Shown here: piece after piece, positions 8,481-16,004 of the stretch
Layout: each line of letters opens with the position of its first letter
Numbering within the stretch: the stretch's first letter is position 1
Source of the DNA: an uncultured Alphaproteobacteria bacterium
GTDB lineage: Bacteria > Pseudomonadota > Alphaproteobacteria > HIMB59 > GCA-002718135
Length of the DNA stretch: 37,779 nt
Direction of reading: 5' to 3'
Assembly: GCA_902623255.1 (NCBI GenBank)
Contig: CACNSY010000011.1
Coordinates: 1-37,779, forward strand
Notes under the pieces: model-generated
Databases searched by the model: none
What the model was told of the DNA's origin: nothing
What the model saw: the letters and a program-made list of their open reading frames with translations, nothing else
Position numbers and translations under genes: made by a program

Positions 8481-9673
8481 ATAATTTAAAAAAATGCTCT
8501 AGATGTGTAACGCCTGAAACGCATGAAACAATTATTTTTGATGAAAATAATATTTGTAATGTTTGTAATAATCAAACTATCAAGAATAATTTAAATTGGA
8601 ACAAGAAAAAAGTTGAATTATTAGAGATAATTTCAAAATATAAAAATAAAAATAAGTATGATTGTATAGTACCATTTAGTGGTGGCAAAGATAGTACTTG
8701 GACATTGTATTATATAGTTAAACATCTAAATCTAAATCCTTTAGTGGTAAGGTTTGACCACGGATTTTTAAGACCCAACCTGGAAAGAAATACAAAAAAA
8801 ACAATAGAAAAACTTAAAGTTGATTTTTTAAATCATACTCCAGTATGGGAGTTGTCTAGAAAACTAATGCTTCAATCATTTTTAGAAAAAGGTGATTTTT
8901 GCTGGCATTGTCATACTGGTATATTTGCCTATCCAATGTGGGTAGCAATTGAGAAAAAAATACCATTAATAATTTGGGGCGAGCCATCCGCAGAGTATAC
9001 AGCTTATTATAGTTATGATCAGCAAGAAGAAGTCGATGAAAAACGATTTAATAGATATATTAATCTAGGAATCACTGCTGAAGATATGTTGATTCGATTA
9101 GAAGGTTTAGTAAATGAAGAAGATTTAAAGTTTTTTTCTTATCCACCAATTAATGAATTAAAAAAAATAAATTACAAATCAATATGTCTTGGATCTTTCA
9201 TAAAATGGGATACAAAAAAACAGTCTGATATTATAATGAAAGAATTAGATTGGAAAGGTGACGAAGTTGAAAATGTTCCTAACAATTATAATTATGAAAA
9301 AATTGAATGCTATATGCAAGGAGTAAGGGATTATATAAAATATATCAAGAGAGGTTATTCTAGAGTTACCCATTTAACTTCAATAGATATTAGAAACAAA
9401 AGACTAAGTCGAGATAAAGCGCTTGAAATCGTGAATGAATATGAAGGAAAAAGACCGCCAAGTCTTGATATTTTTTTACAATATGTAGGTCTATCTGAAA
9501 TTGAATTTAATGAAATTTTAGCTGAGCATATAGTTTACCCTTATAGCCATAATTTTTCAAATGTAGAAATTGGCAAAAAAACTAATGATTATGATAAATG
9601 GAAGATAAAAGATAAAATGCCAGAGGAGGAAGCAAAAATACTTTTAAATAGATGGAAAAGAAGAAAATTTTAA
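8477..9673 (+). CDS. N-acyl sugar amidotransferase, PP-loop ATPase (WbpG/PseA family), copy 1
   Basis: This 398-residue PP-loop enzyme has an N-terminal four-cysteine, probably zinc-binding motif (C7-x2-C10 and C27-x2-C30) and the ATP pyrophosphatase loop S-G-G-K-D-S-T at 68-74. W-G-E-P-S-A-E-Y-T near 170 and a C-terminal region with R-G-Y-S-R-V-T-H and D-I-R-N-K-R are typical of WbpG/PseA/LgaA amidotransferases. Family knowledge: these activate an N-acetyl (or N-acyl) amide of a sugar with ATP and use ammonia from HisH2-HisF2 partners to form an amidine, as in acetamidino-pseudaminic acid or P. aeruginosa O-antigen. The next two genes are exactly those partners. It follows pseI with an ATGA overlap, which suggests a nonulosonic acid substrate. 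A second set occurs at 12861-15471. Confidence 0.9.
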   Translation: MNNLKKCSRCVTPETHETIIFDENNICNVCNNQTIKNNLNWNKKKVELLEIISKYKNKNKYDCIVPFSGGKDSTWTLYYIVKHLNLNPLVVRFDHGFLRPNLERNTKKTIEKLKVDFLNHTPVWELSRKLMLQSFLEKGDFCWHCHTGIFAYPMWVAIEKKIPLIIWGEPSAEYTAYYSYDQQEEVDEKRFNRYINLGITAEDMLIRLEGLVNEEDLKFFSYPPINELKKINYKSICLGSFIKWDTKKQSDIIMKELDWKGDEVENVPNNYNYEKIECYMQGVRDYIKYIKRGYSRVTHLTSIDIRNKRLSRDKALEIVNEYEGKRPPSLDIFLQYVGLSEIEFNEILAEHIVYPYSHNFSNVEIGKKTNDYDKWKIKDKMPEEEAKILLNRWKRRKF

Positions 9674-9679
9674 ATACGT

Positions 9680-10288
9680 ATGATTGGTCTTATTGATTAT
9701 GGAATGGGCAATATTCATTCATTATTGAGTGCTGGAGAATATTTAGGGATAAAAATTAAATTATGCAAAAACAAAAGTGATTTAAAATCAGTAGAAAAAA
9801 TTATTCTTCCAGGAGTTGGAGCTTTTGGAGCATGTATGGATATCTTAAAATCATCAGGTTTTTATGAAGAATTAAATAATCAAGTAATCAATAAGAAAAA
9901 AATTATTTTAGGTATTTGTTTAGGTATGCAAATTATGGCAACTAAAAGTTTAGAATTTGGTGAAACTAAAGGTTTGAATTGGATTTCTGGAACTGTTGAA
10001 AAAATGAATGTAAGTGATAATTTTAAATTACCTCACGTAGGTTGGAATTCTTTAAATCATTTAAGGCAATCGCCATTATTTAATAATTTGAATCTAGATA
10101 GTGATTATTATTTTGTTCATTCGTACTCATTTAAAAACAAGCATCCAAATGATATTCTAGCAACATTTAGTTATTCATCTGATTATACTGCATCAATAAA
10201 TAAAGGAAATATTTATGGAGTCCAGTTTCATCCTGAAAAAAGTCAAGAAAATGGATTAAGAATATTAGAAAATTTTGTAAATTTATAA
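9680..10288 (+). CDS. hisH: HisH-type glutamine amidotransferase subunit, copy 1
   Basis: This 202-residue class I glutaminase has the full catalytic triad: C80 in G-I-C-L-G-M-Q, and H184/E186 in F-H-P-E-K-S. It opens with I-G-L-I-D-Y-G-M-G-N, standard for HisH, and has L-P-G-V-G-A-F at 43-49. In histidine synthesis HisH supplies ammonia to HisF. Here it lies between a WbpG/PseA amidotransferase and a HisF paralogue lacking a key cyclase residue, with no other histidine gene nearby. It is therefore best read as the ammonia source for sugar amidination. ATG start 6 bases after the preceding stop; the next gene starts 2 bases after the stop. Confidence 0.9.
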   Translation: MIGLIDYGMGNIHSLLSAGEYLGIKIKLCKNKSDLKSVEKIILPGVGAFGACMDILKSSGFYEELNNQVINKKKIILGICLGMQIMATKSLEFGETKGLNWISGTVEKMNVSDNFKLPHVGWNSLNHLRQSPLFNNLNLDSDYYFVHSYSFKNKHPNDILATFSYSSDYTASINKGNIYGVQFHPEKSQENGLRILENFVNL

Positions 10289-10290
10289 AT

Positions 10291-11070
10291 ATGTATAAGA
10301 ATAGATTAATTCCTAAATTACTAATTACTAAAAATATAAAAGCAAATAAAAATATACTTGTAACTTCTTTAAAATTTAACGATTATATTTCTATAGGCGA
10401 TCCTTTTAGTCAAACCAAAATATTTGATGCACAATCTGCAGATGAATTAATCATTCTTAATATTGATAATGAGATTGATATAAATTCTAATTTTCAACTT
10501 TTAAAGAAGATTACTAGTCAAATATTTATTCCAGTAACTTATGGAGGTGGAATAAAAAGTTTAGATTTAGTAAGAGAATATTTAAAAAATGGAGCAGACA
10601 AAATTTCTATAAATACAGAAGCTTTAAAAAACCCCTCTTTAATAAGTAAAATATCTGAATATTTTGGCAAATCTACAGTATGTGTGAGTATTGATTATAA
10701 AAAAAATGAAAAAAATATATACAAAGTGTTTGTAAATAGAGGGAAAGAAGAAACTAATCTTAATCCAATAGAATGGGCAATAGAAGCTGAGAGAAGAGGT
10801 GCAGGAGAAATTGTACTATGTAATATGGATAGAGATGGATCAAAAAATGGTCTTGATTTAAACATTACTAAAAAAATATCAAATTTATTAAACATACCCG
10901 TAATTTCTTCAGGAGGTTGCGGTAGTATTGGAGATTTTGTTGATGGATATAAAATGGGAAAAGCTAGTGCAGTATCGGCAAGTACATACTTTTGTTTTAA
11001 AGATCAAGGATTTATGCAAGTTAGATCATCATTAAAAAATGCTGGAATAAGTATTAGAACAAGTACTTAA
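10291..11070 (+). CDS. hisF: HisF-type barrel subunit of sugar amidination, copy 1 (Asp11 replaced)
   Basis: This 259-residue (beta/alpha)8 barrel is plainly HisF-like: A-D-E-L-I-I-L-N-I-D at 50-59, T-Y-G-G-G-I at 83-88, G-A-D-K-I-S-I-N-T at 101-109, N-M-D-R-D-G-S near 178-184 and I-S-S-G-G at 205-209. The second catalytic aspartate position is kept (D135 in V-S-I-D-Y). The first, Asp11 of true HisF (C-L-D-V), is Leu11 here in P-K-L-L-I-T, so IGP cyclisation is unlikely. This matches HisF2-type proteins of acetamidino-sugar systems, where the barrel is thought to channel ammonia from HisH to the PP-loop amidotransferase. The next gene begins at the base after its stop. Confidence 0.88.
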   Translation: MYKNRLIPKLLITKNIKANKNILVTSLKFNDYISIGDPFSQTKIFDAQSADELIILNIDNEIDINSNFQLLKKITSQIFIPVTYGGGIKSLDLVREYLKNGADKISINTEALKNPSLISKISEYFGKSTVCVSIDYKKNEKNIYKVFVNRGKEETNLNPIEWAIEAERRGAGEIVLCNMDRDGSKNGLDLNITKKISNLLNIPVISSGGCGSIGDFVDGYKMGKASAVSASTYFCFKDQGFMQVRSSLKNAGISIRTST

Positions 11071-12084
11071 ATGATTTTAAAACAAAAAAAAATTAATAAG
11101 ATTATTCTTTTTGGAGGATCTATAATTCTATTAGATGTGGCAAAAAGATTAAGGGAGGAAAAGTTCATTATTGAAGTTTATTCATCAAATAGATTACTGA
11201 ATGAAATTATAAATTCTAATGGATCTCTAAAAACAAATTTAATTTCAGAAAAAATAAAATACTATTCCACTAATAATATAAATAAATCTAAACAAATAAA
11301 TAAGTCTATTACAGCTAATAGTTTAGGGATTGGTTTTGGAGAAACTTGGTCATTTGATAAAAAAATAATAAATCAATTCAACGGATATCTTTTAGATTAT
11401 ATGGGAATTCCACTCCCAAGATATAGAGGTGGAGCCCACTTTACTTGGATGATTATTCAAAATGAAAAAAATAATGGTGCTTGTTTGCAATTAATAAATG
11501 AAGATATGATACAGGGTGTTTATGATTCAGGTGAAATCTTGGTCGAAATAAAATTTAAAAATCATTCAAATTGGAATATTAATGATTATTTCAAAAAGCA
11601 GACTATTATTGCAAAAAAATTAATTCTAAAATTTTTAAAAATTATAAATAAAAAAGATATAAAAGGTAAAAAAATTAATGAAGATAATAGTTTTTATTTA
11701 CCGAGATTAAATACAAAAATAAATGGTTGGATTAACTGGTATTCATGGAATACTAAAGAAATTTTAAGATTTATTAAAGCTTTTGGTGATCCATATGATG
11801 GCGCATCTTCAATGATAAACAATAAAAGAGTTTTCATAAAAAATGCAATCCTTGTTAAAAAAACTACATTCCATCCATTTCAAAATGGTTTAATTTGTAA
11901 GATAAATAATAAAACATATGATGTTATTACTATTGATGGCATAATTAATCTCGAAATTATCTTTGAAAAAAAATCAACAAAATTAATTAAAGTAGGCGAT
12001 AGGATTTATACTCCTTTAAAAAAATTAGAGGCTGCTTTTAAGTCAAAACCTAATTATGATTCATTTGGAATAACTAAAAATTGA
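11071..12084 (+). CDS. Two-domain formyltransferase-like protein with altered active site
   Basis: This 337-residue protein has a GART/Fmt-like N-terminal core and an Fmt C-terminal-like domain from about 230 (N-W-Y-S-W-N, F-G-D-P-Y-D-G-A, N-N-K-R-V-F-I). The substrate-loop L-P-R-Y-R-G-G-A-H at 115-123 and a late aspartate, D152 in Y-D-S-G-E, align with formyltransferases. However, the catalytic Asn-x-His just before the loop is Asp109-Tyr110-Met111 (L-L-D-Y-M-G-I-P). The usual general base is missing, so ordinary formyl transfer from formyl-THF is doubtful. From memory, a D-F-M-G-I variant exists as a subfamily in similar clusters, suggesting a changed rather than dead function. It sits between amidination module 1 and the propeller gene; its role is unknown but probably tied to N-acyl or amidine chemistry. 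Confidence 0.72.
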   Translation: MILKQKKINKIILFGGSIILLDVAKRLREEKFIIEVYSSNRLLNEIINSNGSLKTNLISEKIKYYSTNNINKSKQINKSITANSLGIGFGETWSFDKKIINQFNGYLLDYMGIPLPRYRGGAHFTWMIIQNEKNNGACLQLINEDMIQGVYDSGEILVEIKFKNHSNWNINDYFKKQTIIAKKLILKFLKIINKKDIKGKKINEDNSFYLPRLNTKINGWINWYSWNTKEILRFIKAFGDPYDGASSMINNKRVFIKNAILVKKTTFHPFQNGLICKINNKTYDVITIDGIINLEIIFEKKSTKLIKVGDRIYTPLKKLEAAFKSKPNYDSFGITKN

Positions 12085-12088
12085 AATT

Positions 12089-12868
12089 TTGAAACTAATA
12101 AATTTTAAAAAAGAACTTTTTCTAAATAATAAAATTTTTTTAAAAAATTATCAAAATAGTATTTATGACATTTTAATTAAAAACAATTTACTTTATATTC
12201 CTGATTATAAAAATAATAAATTAGTTATTTTTAATATTTTACAAAAAAGAATTGAAAAAGAAATCTTTGTAAAGAGTCCTCATTCAATAATTTGTGATAA
12301 AAATAAATATTTTATAGTAACTTACAGAAATAAAAAAATATATGAATTTTGTAATTTAAATATAAGTAAAAAAATTTCTAATAAATTTTTTTATAATCCT
12401 ATATCAATAGCAAAAAGTCATAAAAATATTTTAATCATAAATTGGAGTAGAAATATTGAAAATCAAGTATTATTATTTGATTCAAAATTTAATTTTTTAA
12501 AAAGAATAATAATCAATCAGAAACATATATCTGCTCATTATGTAATCTTTAAGTCTAATTTTTTTTACTTAGTAAACCATAATGTTAAAAATCCAAAAAT
12601 TTTTGTGTTAAATATAGATGGTGTTTTAGTTGATGAAATAACTAATAGATATATTAAAAATCCTGTTTCAATTAAATATCATCTAAGTAACTTTTTTATT
12701 TGTGATTATAAGATGAATTCACTAAATATATTTAATAATAATTTTGAATTAATGTATAGTTATCAAAAATTAAGCTACCCTATGAATGTTGCGTTTCAAA
12801 GAAATAAAATTTTTGTTTGTGAAGAATATGGTAATAGAATAGTCTCCTTTGATATTGTTTATGAATAA
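12089..12868 (+). CDS. Small beta-propeller-like (NHL-type) protein, unknown function
   Basis: The 259 residues show repeated blocks of about 40-45 residues, with alternating strands and recurring hydrophobic-aromatic patterns. Examples are L-L-Y-I-P-D-Y-K-N-N-K-L-V-I-F-N, H-S-I-I-C-D-K-N-K-Y-F-I-V-T-Y, P-V-S-I-K-Y-H-L-S-N-F-F-I-C-D-Y and P-M-N-V-A-F-Q-R-N-K-I-F-V-C-E-E-Y-G-N-R-I-V. The last ends in the Y-G-N-R-I-V-S-F-D strand typical of NHL repeats. Five or six blades would fit. There is no signal peptide, so it is probably cytoplasmic, unlike most secreted propellers. The TTG start at 12089 lies 4 bases after the preceding stop, and its stop overlaps the next hisH start. Placement inside the amidination region suggests a scaffold or an enzyme (lactonase- or epimerase-like); this is inference. 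Confidence 0.65.
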   Translation: MKLINFKKELFLNNKIFLKNYQNSIYDILIKNNLLYIPDYKNNKLVIFNILQKRIEKEIFVKSPHSIICDKNKYFIVTYRNKKIYEFCNLNISKKISNKFFYNPISIAKSHKNILIINWSRNIENQVLLFDSKFNFLKRIIINQKHISAHYVIFKSNFFYLVNHNVKNPKIFVLNIDGVLVDEITNRYIKNPVSIKYHLSNFFICDYKMNSLNIFNNNFELMYSYQKLSYPMNVAFQRNKIFVCEEYGNRIVSFDIVYE

Positions 12869-13475
12869 AAAAGTTTGTATCTTAGATTATGGCTCTGGTA
12901 ATGTAAAATCTGTTGAAAACTTAGTTAAGTTTTTAAACTTCGATGTTAAAATTTCAAATAATGAAACAGATATTTTAGAAGCAAGTCATTTGATATTGCC
13001 TGGTGTCGGATCTTTTGAATATTCAATGAATAAAATTAAAGAAAAAATACCAATAAAAATTTTAGAAAATGAAGTTTTATCTAAAAAAAAATTTTTTATG
13101 GGAATATGCGTTGGAATGCAAGTTCTTGCAAATTATGGCTATGAAAATGGAAAATTTGAAGGGCTAGGATGGGTTAAAGGTGAAGTTAAAAAATTACAAG
13201 TTAATAATTTAAGCTTACCTCATATAGGCTGGAATAATTGTGATATTTTAAAAAATGATAAAATATTTTCTGATCTAAATGATATAAGAGATTTTTATTT
13301 TTTACATAGTTATTCTGTTAATCTTGAAAATAAAAATAATATAATTGCAACCACTGTTTATGGTAATAAGTTTTGTAGTGTATTAAAACAAAATAATATT
13401 TATGGAATTCAATTTCATCCTGAAAAGAGTCAGAAAGCTGGCATGATTTTGATAAAAAATTTTTTAAATCAATAA
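12861..13475 (+). CDS. hisH: HisH-type glutamine amidotransferase subunit, copy 2
   Basis: This 204-residue class I glutaminase has its full triad: C83 in G-I-C-V-G-M-Q, and H186/E188 in F-H-P-E-K-S. It opens with the family-typical V-C-I-L-D-Y-G-S-G-N. I chose the ATG at 12861, which overlaps the propeller stop by 8 bases and gives the normal N-terminus (M-N-K-K-V-C-I-L-D-Y); a TTG at 12849 in the same frame would add four unusual residues. It differs clearly from copy 1 along its whole length, so the two sets are not a recent duplication. HisF copy 2 begins at the last base of its stop (TAATG). The partner context indicates ammonia supply for sugar amidination rather than histidine synthesis. 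Confidence 0.9.
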   Translation: MNKKVCILDYGSGNVKSVENLVKFLNFDVKISNNETDILEASHLILPGVGSFEYSMNKIKEKIPIKILENEVLSKKKFFMGICVGMQVLANYGYENGKFEGLGWVKGEVKKLQVNNLSLPHIGWNNCDILKNDKIFSDLNDIRDFYFLHSYSVNLENKNNIIATTVYGNKFCSVLKQNNIYGIQFHPEKSQKAGMILIKNFLNQ

Positions 13476-14284
13476 TGAAAAAAAGAAGATTAATTCCCGT
13501 TTTATTGCTTCGAAACGGTTGGCTTGTACAAAGTAAAAATTTTAAAGAATATCAAAATTTGGGTAATCCAGTAACAGCTGTAAAAAGACTTAGTGAGTGG
13601 GCTTCAGATGAATTAATTTATTTAGATATAAGTCAGGATAATATTTACGATATTAATAGATCTGATCAAGGCTATCCAAATAGAAAATTTTTTTTAGATA
13701 TAATATCTGATGTTTCAAAGGTTACATTTATGCCAATCACTGTTGGAGGTAAAATTAGTAATATAAAGGATATAGAAAATAGGCTCAAAGTAGGTGCAGA
13801 TAAAATATCTCTTAATACAAAAGCAATATATGATTTAAATTTTGTAAAAAAAGCATCAAAAGAGTTCGGATCACAATGTATAGTAATATCTATAGATTTT
13901 ATTAAGGAAGATAATGAATATTTTATATATGATAATAAAAAAAGAAGTATTATTAAATTAGATATTTTTGATTATATAAATAAGATTCAAGATAATGGAG
14001 CAGGTGAAATTCTACTTAATTCTGTAAATAGAGATGGTACTGGCAAAGGGTATGATATAGATTTTTATAACAAAATTTATGAAACTATTAATATTCCAAT
14101 AATTGCCTGTGGCGGTGCTGGTGACTGGTTTGATATGTTCGATGTTTTTGATAAAACAAAAGTTGACGCTGTTGCAGCAGCTAACATTTTCCATTATAGA
14201 GATCAAAGCGTTTTTCTAGCAAAAAAATTTTTATATGAAAAAAATATTAATGTTAGAAAACCAGATTTATTAAATATTAAATGA
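13475..14284 (+). CDS. hisF: HisF-type barrel subunit of sugar amidination, copy 2 (Asp11 replaced)
   Basis: This 269-residue HisF-like barrel has S-D-E-L-I-Y-L-D-I-S at 44-53, T-V-G-G-K-I near 89-94, G-A-D-K-I-S-L-N-T at 107-115, N-R-D-G-T-G-K-G-Y-D downstream and A-C-G-G-A-G in the final phosphate-site region. As in copy 1, the Asp11 position is Leu11 (P-V-L-L-L-R-N-G), while the second aspartate is kept (D141 in I-S-I-D-F). It is longer than copy 1 owing to an extra segment around 54-72 (Q-D-N-I-Y-D-I-N-R-S). The loss of Asp11 in both copies supports a shared non-cyclase role with the neighbouring glutaminase and PP-loop enzyme. The 3' end overlaps the amidotransferase start by 4 bases. 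Confidence 0.88.
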   Translation: MKKRRLIPVLLLRNGWLVQSKNFKEYQNLGNPVTAVKRLSEWASDELIYLDISQDNIYDINRSDQGYPNRKFFLDIISDVSKVTFMPITVGGKISNIKDIENRLKVGADKISLNTKAIYDLNFVKKASKEFGSQCIVISIDFIKEDNEYFIYDNKKRSIIKLDIFDYINKIQDNGAGEILLNSVNRDGTGKGYDIDFYNKIYETINIPIIACGGAGDWFDMFDVFDKTKVDAVAAANIFHYRDQSVFLAKKFLYEKNINVRKPDLLNIK

Positions 14285-15471
14285 TATATTGTAAAAAGTG
14301 TGTTTATCCAAAAATTTCTGTGAATCTACATATAGATGAAGAAGGAGTCTGCAGTAGTTGTAGAACTTTTGAAAAATTTCAAACTTTAGATGATGATTTT
14401 TGGGTTTTAAGAAAAAAAAAGTTTGAGAGGTTAGTTGAAGAAATAAAAAATAATAATAATGATAACTATGATTGTTTAATTCCAGTTAGTGGAGGCAAAG
14501 ACAGCTACTATCAAACTCATATAATAGCTAAAGAATATGGTTTAAAACCATTATTAATGACATATCATGGAAACAATTTTTTACCTGAAGGAGATTACAA
14601 TAGGGATAGAATGAAAGAAGTATTTGATGCTGATCACATAGTTTGGGGGCCAAGTGTCGAAGTTCTAAAAAAACTTAATAGAATCACATTTAAAAGAATG
14701 GGTGACATGAACTGGCAAAATCACTGTGGGATTAATACTTCACCTATATCTGTAGCAGTAAAATTTAAAATTCCTTTAATTATATGGGGTGAAATACCCT
14801 TTGATATTTCTGGCATGTTCTCACCAGATGATTTTGTAGAGTTTAGTGCTAGAGTAAGACACGAGCACGATTTAAGAGGTTATGAGTGGAACGATTTTAT
14901 AAACGACGATGAAGATAAATTATATGAGAAAGATTTTAATTGGGCAAAATATCCAACTGATGAGGAAATACTTAATGTAGGTGTAAGAGGAATTTTTATA
15001 GGTAACTATTTTAAGTGGGATCCAAATTGGCATAAAGATATGATCGAGAAAGAATATTCTTGGAAAAAATCAAAAAATAAATTTGAGAGAACCTATAGAG
15101 ATTTTTCAAATTTAGATGATAGGTATGAAAATGGTGTTCATGATTTGCTTAAATTTATTAAATTTGGTTATGGAAGATGTTCCGATCATGCATCTAAAGA
15201 TATTAGAACAGGTTATATTGATAGAGAGAAAGGAATTGAATATGTAAAAAAATACGACCATGTTGTTTCAAGTGATCTTTATCATTGGTTAAATTATGTA
15301 AATATGGACGAAGAAGATTTTTGGTGCATCGCAGATACTTTTAGAGATCCAAAAGTTTGGTGGATAGAAAACAATAAATGGTATAAAGACAATATTTGGG
15401 GCTCTCCATCTGAATATGGTAGTGTATATTTGTCAGAAAATGATAGAAAAAAATATTATCTTAAAAAATGA
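14281..15471 (+). CDS. N-acyl sugar amidotransferase, PP-loop ATPase (WbpG/PseA family), copy 2
   Basis: The 396-residue second copy has the cysteine pairs C4-x2-C7 and C24-x2-C27, then the PP-loop S-G-G-K-D-S at 70-75 in P-V-S-G-G-K-D-S-Y-Y-Q. Other family marks are W-G-E-I-P near 168-172, F-G-Y-G-R-C-S-D-H-A near 298-307 and D-I-R-T-G just after. It differs from copy 1 in the region after W-G-E, where it has D-I-S-G-M-F-S-P-D-D and an extra tryptophan-rich C-terminal segment, so it may act on another sugar or acyl group. Gene order in this set is HisH-HisF-amidotransferase, versus amidotransferase-HisH-HisF in set 1. It overlaps the GNAT gene by 4 bases, hinting that the acetyltransferase makes its substrate. 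Confidence 0.9.
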   Translation: MIYCKKCVYPKISVNLHIDEEGVCSSCRTFEKFQTLDDDFWVLRKKKFERLVEEIKNNNNDNYDCLIPVSGGKDSYYQTHIIAKEYGLKPLLMTYHGNNFLPEGDYNRDRMKEVFDADHIVWGPSVEVLKKLNRITFKRMGDMNWQNHCGINTSPISVAVKFKIPLIIWGEIPFDISGMFSPDDFVEFSARVRHEHDLRGYEWNDFINDDEDKLYEKDFNWAKYPTDEEILNVGVRGIFIGNYFKWDPNWHKDMIEKEYSWKKSKNKFERTYRDFSNLDDRYENGVHDLLKFIKFGYGRCSDHASKDIRTGYIDREKGIEYVKKYDHVVSSDLYHWLNYVNMDEEDFWCIADTFRDPKVWWIENNKWYKDNIWGSPSEYGSVYLSENDRKKYYLKK

Positions 15472-16004
15472 ATTTTGCAATTATTGGAAAGCACATACAT
15501 TTGCGAAAAATTAGGTTAAGTGATGCAAATAATAAATATTTACAATGGTTAAATGACAAGCAAATTAATCAGTATCTTGAAACTAGACATAAAATTCAAA
15601 CAATTAATTCAATAAAAAATTTTATTATAGATTGTTCTAAAAATAATTCATTTCTGATGGCAATTTGTAAAAATAATACAAAAAAACATATAGGCAATTT
15701 AAAAGTTGGACCTATTAATAAAAATCATAACACTGCTGATATAAGTTATTTTATAGGTGATAAAAAAGAATGGGGAAAAGGTTATGCAACTGAAGCAGTC
15801 AAACTTTCATTAGACTATTCTTTTAATGATTTAAAAATTTATAAATGTTTAGCCGGCGTTTATAAAAGTAACATAGCTTCTTCAAAAGTTTTATTGAGGG
15901 CAGGTTTTAAAAAAGAAGCAACAATTAAAAATATGTTTAATTTTAAATCTAGAAGAGAAGATCATATAATTTACGGTATTTCTAAAAATCATCACAATGT
16001 CTGA
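15468..16004 (+). CDS. GNAT-family N-acetyltransferase (RimJ-like), possible PseH role
   Basis: This 178-residue protein has the GNAT acetyl-CoA loop in E-W-G-K-G-Y-A-T-E-A near 103-112, the preceding strand I-S-Y-F-I-G, and the C-terminal N-x-x-S-x-x-V-L-x-R-x-G-F pattern (N-I-A-S-S-K-V-L-L-R-A-G-F). L-R-K-I-R-L-S-D and Y-L-Q-W-L-N-D near the N-terminus resemble GNATs in surface-glycan clusters. It would transfer acetyl from acetyl-CoA to an amino group. As the only GNAT here, it is the best candidate for acetylating the 4-amine of the PseC product (PseH role) or another sugar amine later made into an amidine by the adjacent copy 2 module. ATGA overlaps at its 5' end and an 8-base overlap at its 3' end indicate coupled translation. 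Confidence 0.8.
   Translation: MNFAIIGKHIHLRKIRLSDANNKYLQWLNDKQINQYLETRHKIQTINSIKNFIIDCSKNNSFLMAICKNNTKKHIGNLKVGPINKNHNTADISYFIGDKKEWGKGYATEAVKLSLDYSFNDLKIYKCLAGVYKSNIASSKVLLRAGFKKEATIKNMFNFKSRREDHIIYGISKNHHNV

Noticed and set aside
12849-12860. Upstream TTG start for HisH copy 2
   Set aside because: Adds four atypical residues; the ATG at 12861 gives the family-typical N-terminus and an overlap with the previous stop.
9680-14284. Histidine biosynthesis (hisHF) genes
   Set aside because: Both HisF copies lack Asp11, no other his genes are present, and each pair sits beside a PP-loop sugar amidotransferase.
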